Shown: positions 18,698 through 27,492 of the stretch, piece by piece
How the letters are laid out: every line of letters begins with the position of its first letter
How positions within the stretch are numbered: the stretch's first letter is position 1
Origin: Vallitaleaceae bacterium 9-2
Lineage (GTDB): Bacteria > Bacillota > Clostridia > Lachnospirales > Vallitaleaceae
Direction of reading: 5' to 3'
Length of the DNA stretch: 64,000 bases
Assembly (NCBI GenBank): GCA_038396585.1
Contig: CP121691.1
Coordinates: 3,038,001-3,102,000, forward strand
Program-made: the position numbers and the translations under genes
Notes under the pieces: model-generated
What the model was told of the DNA's origin: nothing
Seen by the model: the letters and a program-made list of their open reading frames with translations, nothing else
The model's database searches: none

Positions 18698-19108
18698 TTA
18701 TTGTGATAATAGATTAAATGGTTTTACCGGTATATTTCTTAAAATAAAAAATGCTACAATAATAATAAAAATAACTCGCATTTGTCTATATGAAAAGTTA
18801 AAAAACGGTAAAACATCTCTTCCAATAACAATAAATAAATATATTTTTAACAAATAGTATGCCGCAAACGGCATCAAAATCACAAACATAATATTGTGTC
18901 CCATCGCTTCTAAAAAACGAAAATGCACAATGTCAAAGGCAGCACGCCCGCTACCACACCCTGGACAGTTAATTCCCGTCCACCTGCGAAAGTAACAAGG
19001 CACTGGATTTCCATATACATATAAAAATGCAGCTAGTCCCAGCACAATTATTGGGACAGCAATACCTACAAACCATCTGAATTTTTTACTTTTTATATCA
19101 ATTCGCAT
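18698..19108 (-). CDS. DUF2752 membrane protein
   Basis: 136 residues with three hydrophobic segments (about 11-33, 67-93, 108-122). The family hallmark is plain: PC38-YFRRWTGINC48-PGC51-GSGRA, a cysteine-bearing loop after the first helix. Function of DUF2752 is unknown; it is often found next to CD225-type or TM2-type small membrane proteins, as here. Ribosome site AGGAAGAG before ATG. Confidence 0.85.
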   Translation of the reverse strand: MRIDIKSKKFRWFVGIAVPIIVLGLAAFLYVYGNPVPCYFRRWTGINCPGCGSGRAAFDIVHFRFLEAMGHNIMFVILMPFAAYYLLKIYLFIVIGRDVLPFFNFSYRQMRVIFIIIVAFFILRNIPVKPFNLLSQ

Positions 19109-19207
19109 TTTAACTCTTCCTAAACAAAATAATCTCCCCCCTATTCTACCTTAAAAAAGTTAAAATTTCCACAACTTTTATTGATTTTGACAAAATCCTT
19201 ACATAGC

Positions 19208-19939
19208 CTATGATTTTTTTGCATACTCCGAAAAATTTTGCCCTGTATACTTTTTAAAGCATTTTCCAAAATAGTTGGGATCCGGTATTCCGACTTGTTC
19301 TGCTACTTGATACATATATTGGTTCTCTTTTGACAAGCTGATGGCATATTCCATACGGCATCCATTTAAAAAATCTGTAAAAGCAACACCGACCTCTTCT
19401 TTGAACGCTCGACTTAAGTAACTTGGATTAAATCCAAATTTTAATGCAATCGAGGTTAGATTTATCTCTGGTTCATTATAATGTTGAATAATATATTCAC
19501 GAACTTTTCCCATTGAAGAAACATTAATCTCCTCAAGACGTTCATATGCTTTATGCACTTCTTGCCGATCCAATTCTTTCTTTATATGAATCAACGCATC
19601 ATTAATCTCTGTTTTATTGATTGGTTTAAGCAAGTATTTTGCAACACCGATTCCTATACATTCTCTCGCATAATCAAAATCGTTAAATGCTGTTAACATA
19701 ACGATTTTTAAGTACGGATAACGTTCAATAGCAAGTTTTGCAAATTCTATGCCATCCATAAATGGCATACGAATATCCACAAACAAAACATCTGGGTTAA
19801 GCTCATCAATGATGTTAATTGCTTCTATACCACTAGAAGCTTCTCCGACAACTTCAAATCCTAACATTTCCCACTTTATCGTTAGCTTTAACAATTTTTT
19901 TATTTTGACTTCATCATCAATAATCATCACTCGATACAT
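19208..19939 (-). CDS. AraC-type response regulator of sugar importer (YesN-like)
   Basis: 243 residues: receiver domain 1-120 with acidic pocket DDE at 8-10 and phospho-acceptor D55 (VLFVDIRMPFMDG), then an AraC-type double helix-turn-helix in the last ~100 residues (LTSIALKFGFNPSYLSRAFKEE, VAEQVGIPDPNYFGKCFKKY). Its start codon overlaps the end of the kinase gene by 23 bases. As the last gene of the importer operon it probably activates that operon when the partner kinase senses the sugar or its binding protein. Confidence 0.92.
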   Translation of the reverse strand: MYRVMIIDDEVKIKKLLKLTIKWEMLGFEVVGEASSGIEAINIIDELNPDVLFVDIRMPFMDGIEFAKLAIERYPYLKIVMLTAFNDFDYARECIGIGVAKYLLKPINKTEINDALIHIKKELDRQEVHKAYERLEEINVSSMGKVREYIIQHYNEPEINLTSIALKFGFNPSYLSRAFKEEVGVAFTDFLNGCRMEYAISLSKENQYMYQVAEQVGIPDPNYFGKCFKKYTGQNFSEYAKKS

Positions 19940-21668
19940 CTACTTGCACACCTCCTTTTGGAATTATAATATCAACCTTTGTAAATTCTCCAACACGACT
20001 TGTAATCTCAACAACATCCTTTTGATTATAAAAATATTGGATTCTCTCCATGGTCCCCTTAAACCCAAAACTTTTTTGATTACTATCTTCCATTATTTGA
20101 GCAATGCGCTGTGTACTCATACCGACACCACTGTCAAAAATAACAAGGTGTATATTTTTATTTTCTTCAAATACCTGTATTTTAATAATACATTTTTCTC
20201 CTTTTAGGCGAACACCATGATAGAGACTATTTTCAACAAGTGGCTGTAAAATCAGCTTAGGCACACGAATATTTTCCAATGCCGCATCCACCTCATAAAC
20301 ATCATCAAAAATATCCCCATAACGTAGTCTTTGCAACGTCAAGTAATCCTTAACAATCCCTACCTCATCTTTAATTGTAATGGCCCGACTGCCCCGACTT
20401 AAAAACTTCCGATAAAACTTTCCCAAGGTATCGATGGCTTCATATACTTGCTCCGACGGTTGTGTCAACGCTAGATAGGCAATTGTATCTAATGTGTTAT
20501 ATAAAAAGTGGGGTTTAATCTGTTCTTGTAATACATCCAACTCCGCTTGCTGAACAGATTTTTCTTTTTCAATGAGTTCGTGAATTAATTTGTTGATTTC
20601 AACGAGCATGTCATTATAACTATCTTTTAAATATCCGATTTCATCGTGGGCAAGCGGAAGGCTGACACGCCGCAGCCATCCTGTATTCACCGATTTCATT
20701 GCTCCTGCTAATCGCTGTATTGGGTGGGTAATATAGCGTGTAATAAATAGACCTATGATTACCATCGCAAACGCAGATACAATAAATACAAGAGCAAGGA
20801 TTTTTCCTGCTTCTTTTGTCAAGACTTGTGTAAAGTTTATTTTTTCAAAAGATTTTAAAATAAAAGGCGTCTTTTCTATAAGTTGATAAGAGACGATTCC
20901 TTCATTTTTTAATGTGATTTGATAATATTTTTCACCTGTATATTCAACTTGCTCTAATGCTTCATGATAGTTATGTTTGGTTAACGCCATGCCGTCGATA
21001 TCAAAAAAACAAAAGGACTTATTATCTGACGTCATATTGCGATATGTATTATCCAGCATGTCAATGGATAGATTGATCATAATCGTCCCAATAGGTTTTT
21101 GTGTCTCTAAGTCGTTAATCGTACGAACCAGCGAAACCACCGGCCATTGAATGTCGCGTTGCACAGCCCCATCCGCATTAACCGCCAAGTGATAGCCACC
21201 TGCTTTGGGACGTACTTTTTTCATCAACTCTTCAAAATTATCAATATCTATATATGTAACGCCAATACCTGAGGATACATAGTCATAATCTTCTTGAAAT
21301 ACAAAAACGGAAGATACGTGATTAAAAATATTCATGGTATCGTAAATGGCACGTACCGCTTCTTGTTGAATGTAAAAATCATCTTCTTCTGCTTTTAAAA
21401 AAGCCACCACTTCTTTATCGGTCATAATAAGTTGACTCATATTATCAATGCTTTCAATCTCAGCATTTAAGTTGTTCCCAATAGATTTTAGGGTATTCAT
21501 ATTGCTTTCTACTGTATAATCAATCATGCTTTTTTGAATAATAAAAGCATAAATCCCATAAAAAACAAGCAAGTACATAAAAATAATGACGATAAAAAGA
21601 TATTTAACTTTTTTGTCTAAGTTTAAATCGTTAAATTGCTCTTTTAGTCGTTTTATCATTTTTATCAC
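19917..21668 (-). CDS. Sensor histidine kinase (YesM-like)
   Basis: 583 residues. TM helices at about 23-45 and 287-310 enclose a ~240-residue extracellular sensor domain (Cache-like by position). HAMP follows, then the LytS/YesM-type kinase core with the phospho-acceptor H387 in QIKPHFLYNTLDT and a C-terminal ATPase (PLVENSLYHGV, FDSGVGMS). Partner of the AraC-type regulator encoded next. Located after the two permease genes, so the importer and its regulators form one transcription unit. Confidence 0.92.
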   Translation of the reverse strand: MIKMIKRLKEQFNDLNLDKKVKYLFIVIIFMYLLVFYGIYAFIIQKSMIDYTVESNMNTLKSIGNNLNAEIESIDNMSQLIMTDKEVVAFLKAEEDDFYIQQEAVRAIYDTMNIFNHVSSVFVFQEDYDYVSSGIGVTYIDIDNFEELMKKVRPKAGGYHLAVNADGAVQRDIQWPVVSLVRTINDLETQKPIGTIMINLSIDMLDNTYRNMTSDNKSFCFFDIDGMALTKHNYHEALEQVEYTGEKYYQITLKNEGIVSYQLIEKTPFILKSFEKINFTQVLTKEAGKILALVFIVSAFAMVIIGLFITRYITHPIQRLAGAMKSVNTGWLRRVSLPLAHDEIGYLKDSYNDMLVEINKLIHELIEKEKSVQQAELDVLQEQIKPHFLYNTLDTIAYLALTQPSEQVYEAIDTLGKFYRKFLSRGSRAITIKDEVGIVKDYLTLQRLRYGDIFDDVYEVDAALENIRVPKLILQPLVENSLYHGVRLKGEKCIIKIQVFEENKNIHLVIFDSGVGMSTQRIAQIMEDSNQKSFGFKGTMERIQYFYNQKDVVEITSRVGEFTKVDIIIPKGGVQVDVSSDDY

Positions 21669-21744
21669 CTGCTTGCATTTTCTTTTTATTTTATCACAGT
21701 TTTCTTTTTATAACTATGGTTGAAATTCCGTATACAATACCTTT

Positions 21745-22578
21745 CTACCCTTTAACAGCACCAATCAACAAACTTTCTTGTATTTTCTTTCCCATAAAAG
21801 CATATAAAATAAGTACAGGAAATGTTGCAATAACTAGGGCCGCTCCAATCGGTCCCCACTCTGTGGTATAGGAACCGGAAAGGTTTTGAATCCCCACCGA
21901 CAAGGTACGATACTTTGAATCGCTGATAAAAATAACTGCAAACATCAATTCATTCCAAGCTTGTAAAAAAACAAAAATACCAATGGTCGATAACGCCGGA
22001 CGCATCAGGGGAAGTATAATATGCCAAAAAATCCCATATACATTGGCTCCGTCAATACATGCTGCTTCTTCAAGTTCTTTGGGGATACCCCGTATAAAAC
22101 TACTGCTTATTAAAATTGCCATCGCAAGGGCAAAGGCTGAATAAGGAATAATCAGTGCTTGATAGGAGTTGGTCATCTTTAAATTCCTTAACATGATAAA
22201 CACGGGGAGGATAGCTGCATGTATCGGAACGGTTAAACCTAACATAAATATATTATTGGCCAGCTTTCGACCTCTCCAGACCATGCGCTCCAAAGCATAT
22301 GTTGCCGTTAATGCTGCAACAATGGTTAGTGCAATCGTTCCTGCCGTTACAATGAAGCTATTAAGAAAATAAACCGCCATGTTCCCGGTTGTCAACGCAG
22401 CCGTATAGTTTTCCCATAGCCACTGCTTCGGAAGTCCAATGACATTTTCACCAAAGATTTCGTTATTGGATTTTAATGAAAAGGTAAACATCCAATACAG
22501 AGGAAACAACTGGACGAGTGTCCAAAAACATAGCAATATAAAAACGATACTTTTACCGATTTTATTTTCTTTTTTCAT
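21745..22578 (-). CDS. Sugar ABC transporter permease (MalG type)
   Basis: 277 residues, six membrane helices, with the EAA loop EEAACIDGANVYGIFWHIILPLMRPAL that docks the ATPase. Carbohydrate uptake family CUT1. It starts one base after the stop of the other permease gene. No ATP-binding subunit is encoded in the operon, so a shared MsmX-type ATPase elsewhere is likely. Confidence 0.92.
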   Translation of the reverse strand: MKKENKIGKSIVFILLCFWTLVQLFPLYWMFTFSLKSNNEIFGENVIGLPKQWLWENYTAALTTGNMAVYFLNSFIVTAGTIALTIVAALTATYALERMVWRGRKLANNIFMLGLTVPIHAAILPVFIMLRNLKMTNSYQALIIPYSAFALAMAILISSSFIRGIPKELEEAACIDGANVYGIFWHIILPLMRPALSTIGIFVFLQAWNELMFAVIFISDSKYRTLSVGIQNLSGSYTTEWGPIGAALVIATFPVLILYAFMGKKIQESLLIGAVKG

Positions 22579-22579
22579 G

Positions 22580-23461
22580 CTAATCCACCTCCGTTTTGAA
22601 CACTTTTTTTATCAGAATCGCAAAAAAGAAACATAAAAAGATAATCATTATTGCAATCGCACTACCAAATCCATATTGGTTTCTCAGAAAAATTCTAGAT
22701 ACCATGAGGGTACTTGGCACTTCACTTGCGTGTGCCGGTCCCCCGTTGGTCAACACATAAATCATATCAAAGGCTTTGAGAGAACCTACCACAGCAAAAA
22801 TCACACAGACTTGAAGCACAGGTTTTAAAAGTGGAATTGTTACAAATCTTGATATCTGATAATCTGTTGCCCCATCAATCTTTGCTGCCTCTCGCAGGCT
22901 TACTGGTATGGATTTAATTCCTGCATACATAAGCAACATATGATAACCCACATATTGCCACAGCAAAGGGATGAACACCGCATATAGGGCTGTATCTTGA
23001 TCCCCTAGCCATGTGCGTGTCCAATCATCCAATCCCATAGAACGTAGTGCCATATTAATAAGTCCGTATTGCGGATTATATATTTTCATCCAAAGTTGTC
23101 CAATAACTACGGTGGATATCATGACAGGAATAAAGAAAACGGTTACAAAGAACCGTTCCCCCCTTCGTCCTTTTGCCAACGTCAAGGCCAAGGCAAGCGC
23201 TAACCCCAGTTGTAACGTAACCGAAAGTCCTGCTAAAACGAATGCATTTTTTAGGGTTTTGGGAAAGCCTGCTGATTTGCTGGTAAATAAATCTATATAG
23301 TTGTCAAGTCCTACAAATGTCGCTTCTGTCATACCATCCCAATCAAGCAGGCTATAATAGCCGGACATGAAGATTGGCACAATGATAATTGCCACAAACA
23401 AAACAGTCGCCGGTAACATAAATAATAGGATTGCTGTTTTGTTTTTCATAACTTTGTCCAT
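22580..23461 (-). CDS. Sugar ABC transporter permease (MalF type)
   Basis: 293 residues with six membrane helices and the EAA loop REAAKIDGATDYQISRFVTIPL. Pairs with the MalG-type subunit to form the channel of a CUT1 importer. Lies 43 bases after the binding-protein gene. Ribosome site GGAGG before ATG. Confidence 0.92.
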   Translation of the reverse strand: MDKVMKNKTAILLFMLPATVLFVAIIIVPIFMSGYYSLLDWDGMTEATFVGLDNYIDLFTSKSAGFPKTLKNAFVLAGLSVTLQLGLALALALTLAKGRRGERFFVTVFFIPVMISTVVIGQLWMKIYNPQYGLINMALRSMGLDDWTRTWLGDQDTALYAVFIPLLWQYVGYHMLLMYAGIKSIPVSLREAAKIDGATDYQISRFVTIPLLKPVLQVCVIFAVVGSLKAFDMIYVLTNGGPAHASEVPSTLMVSRIFLRNQYGFGSAIAIMIIFLCFFFAILIKKVFKTEVD

Positions 23462-23504
23462 ATCTATCCTCCATAATTTTTTCTCTGCGTGTTCTTTCTA
23501 TTTA

Positions 23505-24854
23505 TTATTCCAGCTGTTCTTCCATAGCTTGTGCAAATTCTTCCGGAGTTAAGTTTCCAATATATAATTCTTGCAACAATGCCAAGTATTCTCCTGCATC
23601 ACTCGCTTCCATTAATGTATCAAACCATAATGTAAACGATGTCGCACTTGTTGCATATTTTGCCACTTTTTGAACTAACGGTTTAATCTCGCTTTCATCA
23701 TAATCAACATTCCACGCTGCGACACCAGCCCCATCAAGGTATGCATATTTGGAAATACTTCTTGTTAATTCAAACACAGCATTACCTGCAATCTCAGGAT
23801 GTTCAGTCGATGCAGCAACCATCAATGTATCCGAAGCTCCTCCCATAAAATCTGTAATCTGTGCATTGGCATCATTAAGAACCGGAATAGGTGCCAAATC
23901 AAAATCTTCTGGAGTCTCAGCATCTGTATAGATTGAACCTGCCATCCAACTTCCAGTGATATACATCGGTACCGTACCATTATAGAATAGTTGGCTGGCT
24001 TCATCATTTGACAGACCTGCAGCCCCCTCAATTAAAGCTCCCATTTCAATTAACTCCACCAAACTTGCCGATGCATTAATAAAATCCGGGTCATTATATG
24101 TACCACTGGTTTTTGTTAATACATTATGCACTTTTTCAGGTCCTGCTGATTTTAGCGTCAATGCATCGTGTGTCATCGCAAGAACCCATGTATCTTTTAC
24201 GCTGATTCCAATAGGTGTAATTCCATCCTCCAAAAAGGCTTGATTAACCATTTTCCACTCTTCAAATGTTGTCGGTGCTGTTAAGCCACGTTCGTCAAAC
24301 ATTTTCTTATTATAAAACAATAAAGATACGGGTGTTGAAAATGTTGAACCATAAATTTTTTCGTTATACGTTGCATTTCCAAGGGCTGCTACATTCAACT
24401 CATCTGAAAACTCCGTATAGTATTCATCTAAAGCCAAGACTTTCTCTGCTTCCACAAATGCTTGAGAAAATCCTCCGCCCCATGTAAAGAATATATCTGG
24501 CAAATCATTGGCAGCAACTGCTGTTTTGATTTTTGTCTTATAGGATTCATTCTCAAAGGTTTCATGTACAATCTTAACCCCTGGATGTGCTGCTTCATAA
24601 TCTGCAATTGCTTTCGTATATGCAGGATTAAATGCATCACTTTCTGTAGCAATACTCCAAAGTGTCAAGGTTACTTCTTCTTCGCTATCTAACTGCTTTT
24701 CATCATTTTTAGATGTATCCTCAGCCACACTTGCGTCATTGGATCCTTCAGTCTTTGAAGCGTTATCCGTTGTATTTCCACCACACGCTGTCAGCGATGC
24801 CATAAGTGTAAATATCAAAAAAATCCCCGTTATTTTTTTTGCAAAACCTTTCAT
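23505..24854 (-). CDS. Sugar ABC transporter substrate-binding lipoprotein
   Basis: 449 residues, family 1 solute-binding protein. Signal peptide with lipobox LTACG (Cys24), a Asp/Ser/Asn/Lys-rich linker to about residue 55, then the binding fold (VTLTLWSIATESDAF, LPDIFFTWGGG, PMYITGSWMAG). Captures an oligosaccharide or sugar outside the membrane for the two permeases. The sugar cannot be told from sequence. First gene of the importer operon; GGAGG upstream of the ATG. Confidence 0.92.
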   Translation of the reverse strand: MKGFAKKITGIFLIFTLMASLTACGGNTTDNASKTEGSNDASVAEDTSKNDEKQLDSEEEVTLTLWSIATESDAFNPAYTKAIADYEAAHPGVKIVHETFENESYKTKIKTAVAANDLPDIFFTWGGGFSQAFVEAEKVLALDEYYTEFSDELNVAALGNATYNEKIYGSTFSTPVSLLFYNKKMFDERGLTAPTTFEEWKMVNQAFLEDGITPIGISVKDTWVLAMTHDALTLKSAGPEKVHNVLTKTSGTYNDPDFINASASLVELIEMGALIEGAAGLSNDEASQLFYNGTVPMYITGSWMAGSIYTDAETPEDFDLAPIPVLNDANAQITDFMGGASDTLMVAASTEHPEIAGNAVFELTRSISKYAYLDGAGVAAWNVDYDESEIKPLVQKVAKYATSATSFTLWFDTLMEASDAGEYLALLQELYIGNLTPEEFAQAMEEQLE

Positions 24855-24897
24855 AAAACTACCTCCATTTTTATTTATTGATTTTAGCTACATACAT

Positions 24898-24926
24898 ATT
24901 ATAAGAAAAATCCCCTCCCACGCGAA
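24898..24926 (-). promoter_or_regulatory. Candidate promoter of sugar importer operon 1
   Basis: Minus strand perfect -10 TATAAT (24903-24898) with a poor -35 TTCGCG (24926-24921) at 17 bases, as expected of a promoter that needs an activator. About 44 bases before the start codon. Confidence 0.45.
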
Positions 24927-24988
24927 CGGATAATCATTGCTACAATAGGTAATATTTTTACCCACCTTTTATTTTAATGTTTCTCTAA

Positions 24989-25017
24989 TTGCATTCCAAG
25001 ATAAATATACGTATAAT
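24989..25017 (+). promoter_or_regulatory. Promoter of uppP
   Basis: TTGCAT (24989-24994), 17 bases, TATAAT (25012-25017), 37 bases before the uppP start codon. Confidence 0.6.
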
Positions 25018-25054
25018 AAGAAATACTTACAAACAAATTAAGGCAGGTATTCAA

Positions 25055-25873
25055 ATGATTGAACTATTAAAAGTAATTTTTCTTGGTATTGTTGAAGGAA
25101 TCACCGAATGGTTACCGGTCAGCAGTACAGGTCATATGATTCTCGTGGATGAATTCATAAAACTTGATGTCAGTCCACAATTTATGGAAATGTTTCTTGT
25201 TGTTATACAACTTGGTGCCATTATGGCTGTTGTTGTCCTTTATTTTAACAAACTGCTTCCCTTTGATTTTACACGTCAACGTGAACATTTTATAAAAAAG
25301 GATATCATGATTCTTTGGCTAAAAATTTTAGTCGCCTGTATTCCCGCTGCAATTATAGGTATTCTCTATGATGATATTATTGATGAACTCTTTTACAATT
25401 ATCAAACCGTCACATTCACATTAATTATTTATGGTGTATTATTTATCATTATTGAACGTCTTCATAAAGGAAAACAGCCCAATATCACAACATTAGCCCA
25501 GCTTTCCTATAAGACAGCACTCTTAATTGGTATTTTTCAATTACTCGCGCTTATTCCCGGAACTTCACGTTCAGGGGCTACCATCATCGGAGCAATGATT
25601 CTTGGTTCTTCCCGTGTCATTGCTGCAGAGTTCACTTTCTTTTTAGCTATTCCTGTTATGTTTGGTGCCAGCCTATTAAAACTGGTCAAGTTTGGATTAA
25701 ACTTTAGCAGCTATGAATTAATCATCCTGTTTACAGGCATGCTTGTCGCTTTTGTCACCTCCATTCTTGCCATAAAATTTTTGATGGGATATATCAAAAA
25801 ACATGACTTTAAAGTATTTGGTTATTACCGTATAATTCTAGGTTGTATTGTATTTATTTATTTTCTTTTTTAG
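25055..25873 (+). CDS. uppP: Undecaprenyl-diphosphatase
   Basis: Recycles the cell-wall lipid carrier by removing a phosphate from undecaprenyl diphosphate; confers bacitracin resistance when abundant (BacA family). 272 residues, seven or eight membrane helices, with both active-site motifs: [15 protein letters not shown] (residues 13-27) and [13 protein letters not shown]. The ATG at 25055 starts the conserved [11 protein letters not shown] segment; an in-frame TTG at 24989 lies inside the promoter and is rejected. Single gene, terminated at 25888-25910. Confidence 0.95.
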   Translation: MIELLKVIFLGIVEGITEWLPVSSTGHMILVDEFIKLDVSPQFMEMFLVVIQLGAIMAVVVLYFNKLLPFDFTRQREHFIKKDIMILWLKILVACIPAAIIGILYDDIIDELFYNYQTVTFTLIIYGVLFIIIERLHKGKQPNITTLAQLSYKTALLIGIFQLLALIPGTSRSGATIIGAMILGSSRVIAAEFTFFLAIPVMFGASLLKLVKFGLNFSSYELIILFTGMLVAFVTSILAIKFLMGYIKKHDFKVFGYYRIILGCIVFIYFLF

Positions 25874-25887
25874 CTATATCGCATCGT

Positions 25888-25910
25888 AAAGAGGTCAGCT
25901 TGACCTCTTT
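25888..25910 (+). terminator. Terminator of uppP
   Basis: AAAGAGGTCA (25888-25897), 3-base loop region, TGACCTCTTT (25901-25910), followed by TATTTTTATATTT. Lies 14 bases after the stop. Confidence 0.85.
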
Positions 25911-25920
25911 TATTTTTATA

Positions 25921-25949
25921 TTTACACGAACATAAGTTCGTGTTATAAT
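25921..25949 (+). promoter_or_regulatory. Promoter of small SOS-type gene
   Basis: TTTACA (25921-25926), exactly 17 bases, perfect TATAAT (25944-25949); 42 bases before the ATG at 25992. The whole spacer is filled by the palindrome listed next. Confidence 0.75.
25924..25943. promoter_or_regulatory. lexA box: LexA (DinR/Cheo) box
   Basis: Perfect inverted repeat ACACGAAC-ATAA-GTTCGTGT. Its core CGAACATAAGTTCG differs from the best B. subtilis DinR/LexA box (CGAACATATGTTCG) only in the centre. It sits exactly between the -35 and -10 elements, where LexA would block polymerase. Confidence 0.8.
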
Positions 25950-25991
25950 GAATTTATATTCCAATATATTAATAATTTTTAGGTGATTACT

Positions 25992-26255
25992 ATGAAAACA
26001 ATAACCAAACCCATAGAAATGATTAGCTGGACTGAAAAAGACGGCAAAATCCATCCTTTGCGCTTTAAGATTGAAGCCAATGATGGACAACAAGTTGTCT
26101 ATAAAATCCGAAAAATATACACACGTGATATCGATAAAATAGCTGGTAATCAAGTGTATTGCTTTACATGTGAAATTGTGGCTAACAACACATTACGCAT
26201 ATGTGAACTTAGGTATAATTTAAATAGCTGCTGTTGGTATTTATTTAAGTTATAG
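25992..26255 (+). CDS. Small protein of unknown function under a LexA box
   Basis: 87 residues, cytoplasmic, no signal or membrane segment. The start at 25992 has AGGTG six bases upstream. Pattern: KPIEMISWTEKDGKIHPLRFKIE, then charged KIRKIYTRDIDKIAGNQVYCFTC, ending in ELRYNLNSCCWYLFKL. I recall similar short clostridial proteins ending in a W-LFK motif, but know no function for them. Three cysteines near the C-terminal half. It stands alone between two terminators behind its own promoter with a LexA operator, so it is probably induced by DNA damage. Confidence 0.8.
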   Translation: MKTITKPIEMISWTEKDGKIHPLRFKIEANDGQQVVYKIRKIYTRDIDKIAGNQVYCFTCEIVANNTLRICELRYNLNSCCWYLFKL

Positions 26256-26271
26256 AATCAATCTATAGTAC

Positions 26272-26321
26272 AAAAAAAGTAGATGTATTAGCGCTTTTAG
26301 CCTTAACACATCTACTCTTTT
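26272..26321. terminator. Bidirectional terminator
   Basis: AGTAGATGT (26278-26286) pairs with ACATCTACT (26308-26316). T-rich after the stem on the plus strand and T7 on the minus strand (26278-26272), so it can end both the small SOS-type gene and the TolC-like gene, which converge here. Confidence 0.8.
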
Positions 26322-26341
26322 CTATTCTAATAATTAATCTA

Positions 26342-27484
26342 TTATTCTTCTATACTATCTAAAAATGTATATCCTGATACAGCTTCAAGTTGCGCCACCG
26401 CTAGTTGATAGTTACGTTGCATATTAACTAAGTTTGCTTCCATACGCTGTTGTGTCAGTGCAATACTATTGAGGGTATGGCTTGTAATAAATCCTAATTC
26501 CATACGTAATTGTGCACTACGATAGCTCTCATTGATAAGATCAACACCTTTTTCAAGTGCTTCAATTCCTTGGGTGATACTATCAAGGTTTTGATATGCT
26601 TGAACAAGTTTTTTCTCTTGGGCGAGTTTTGCCGCTTCATATTGATATGTAGATTTTTCATATGCTTGTTTTGCTTCTTTATGCACAAACACATTTTCCG
26701 GGTAAAATCCACTTGTAACTTCAAATGTTGTTTCTGCAATTTTGTGGCTCATTTGTGCTCCTAATACAGAAGGATGATTCTCTTCCATATATGCTTGAAG
26801 TACAGATAATTCCGGTACTTCAATTGTTTTTGTCTCTAATGTTTCTTCAATGATCCATTCTTTATCCAGGTCTTGATTAAGGAGCATATTCAAATCCATC
26901 ATTGTATTATCAAATGCTAATTTTGCTTCTAATAACTCCGATTCTTTTGTTGCTACCTCTGACTCTGCTTCAAGCACATCTGTTTTTGCAATTTGTCCAA
27001 GCTCGAATCGCTTATTCATAAACTCATAGCTTTCTTTGGCTTGTTCTAAGTATTTTTCTGCTAACTCATAATTGCTCTTGGCATGAATCACACTTGCATA
27101 AGTCGACTTAACTTGAAGTTCTATACCTATGATTTGAACATCATAGATGCTTTCTGCCAAGGATTTCAAGTAATCTTTTTGAACTTTAGCTAATTCCACA
27201 CCAAGATCCGCATCATAGTTTCCTGTTGCAAAATCGATATCTGCTGTATCGAGAAGTTTACGACGATTTAATAATGATTCTTCTTTTTCAATTCCTGCTA
27301 TTTTCACATCAAAGTTGTTCTCCATAGCAAGCTCAAGCGCTTTTTCAACCGTTAAGACTTCCGGCTCAATCTTTATCTCTTCTGCTTTTACCGGTAATAA
27401 TGTGGATGCCGTTAACACGAGAATTAACATGGATGCTATGGCTATTTTAATTCGTTTCAAATCAAGGGCTTTACTTTTCATCAA
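26342..27484 (-). CDS. TolC-like (outer membrane efflux family) coiled-coil protein
   Basis: 380 residues with a signal peptide (about 14-34, ending VKA). Two long helical hairpins with the TolC-family pattern: VEKALELAMENNFDV at the start, then ESYEFMNKRFELGQIAKTDVLEAESEVATKESELLEAK and, in the second half, ESYRSAQLRMELGFITSHTLNSIALTQQRMEANLVN. The loops where TolC has its barrel strands are short (about 70-85 and 250-270), so an outer-membrane barrel is unlikely. Exported, acting at the wall or membrane face. Follows the propeller gene by eight bases; no inner-membrane pump is encoded nearby. Confidence 0.82.
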   Translation of the reverse strand: MMKSKALDLKRIKIAIASMLILVLTASTLLPVKAEEIKIEPEVLTVEKALELAMENNFDVKIAGIEKEESLLNRRKLLDTADIDFATGNYDADLGVELAKVQKDYLKSLAESIYDVQIIGIELQVKSTYASVIHAKSNYELAEKYLEQAKESYEFMNKRFELGQIAKTDVLEAESEVATKESELLEAKLAFDNTMMDLNMLLNQDLDKEWIIEETLETKTIEVPELSVLQAYMEENHPSVLGAQMSHKIAETTFEVTSGFYPENVFVHKEAKQAYEKSTYQYEAAKLAQEKKLVQAYQNLDSITQGIEALEKGVDLINESYRSAQLRMELGFITSHTLNSIALTQQRMEANLVNMQRNYQLAVAQLEAVSGYTFLDSIEE

Positions 27485-27492
27485 ATCTCTCC

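Noticed and set aside
26342-27484. TolC-like protein as proof of an outer membrane
   Set aside because: Signal peptide and helices fit TolC, but the barrel loops look too short, and all other envelope genes fit a monoderm; TolC-like proteins also occur in monoderm Clostridia.
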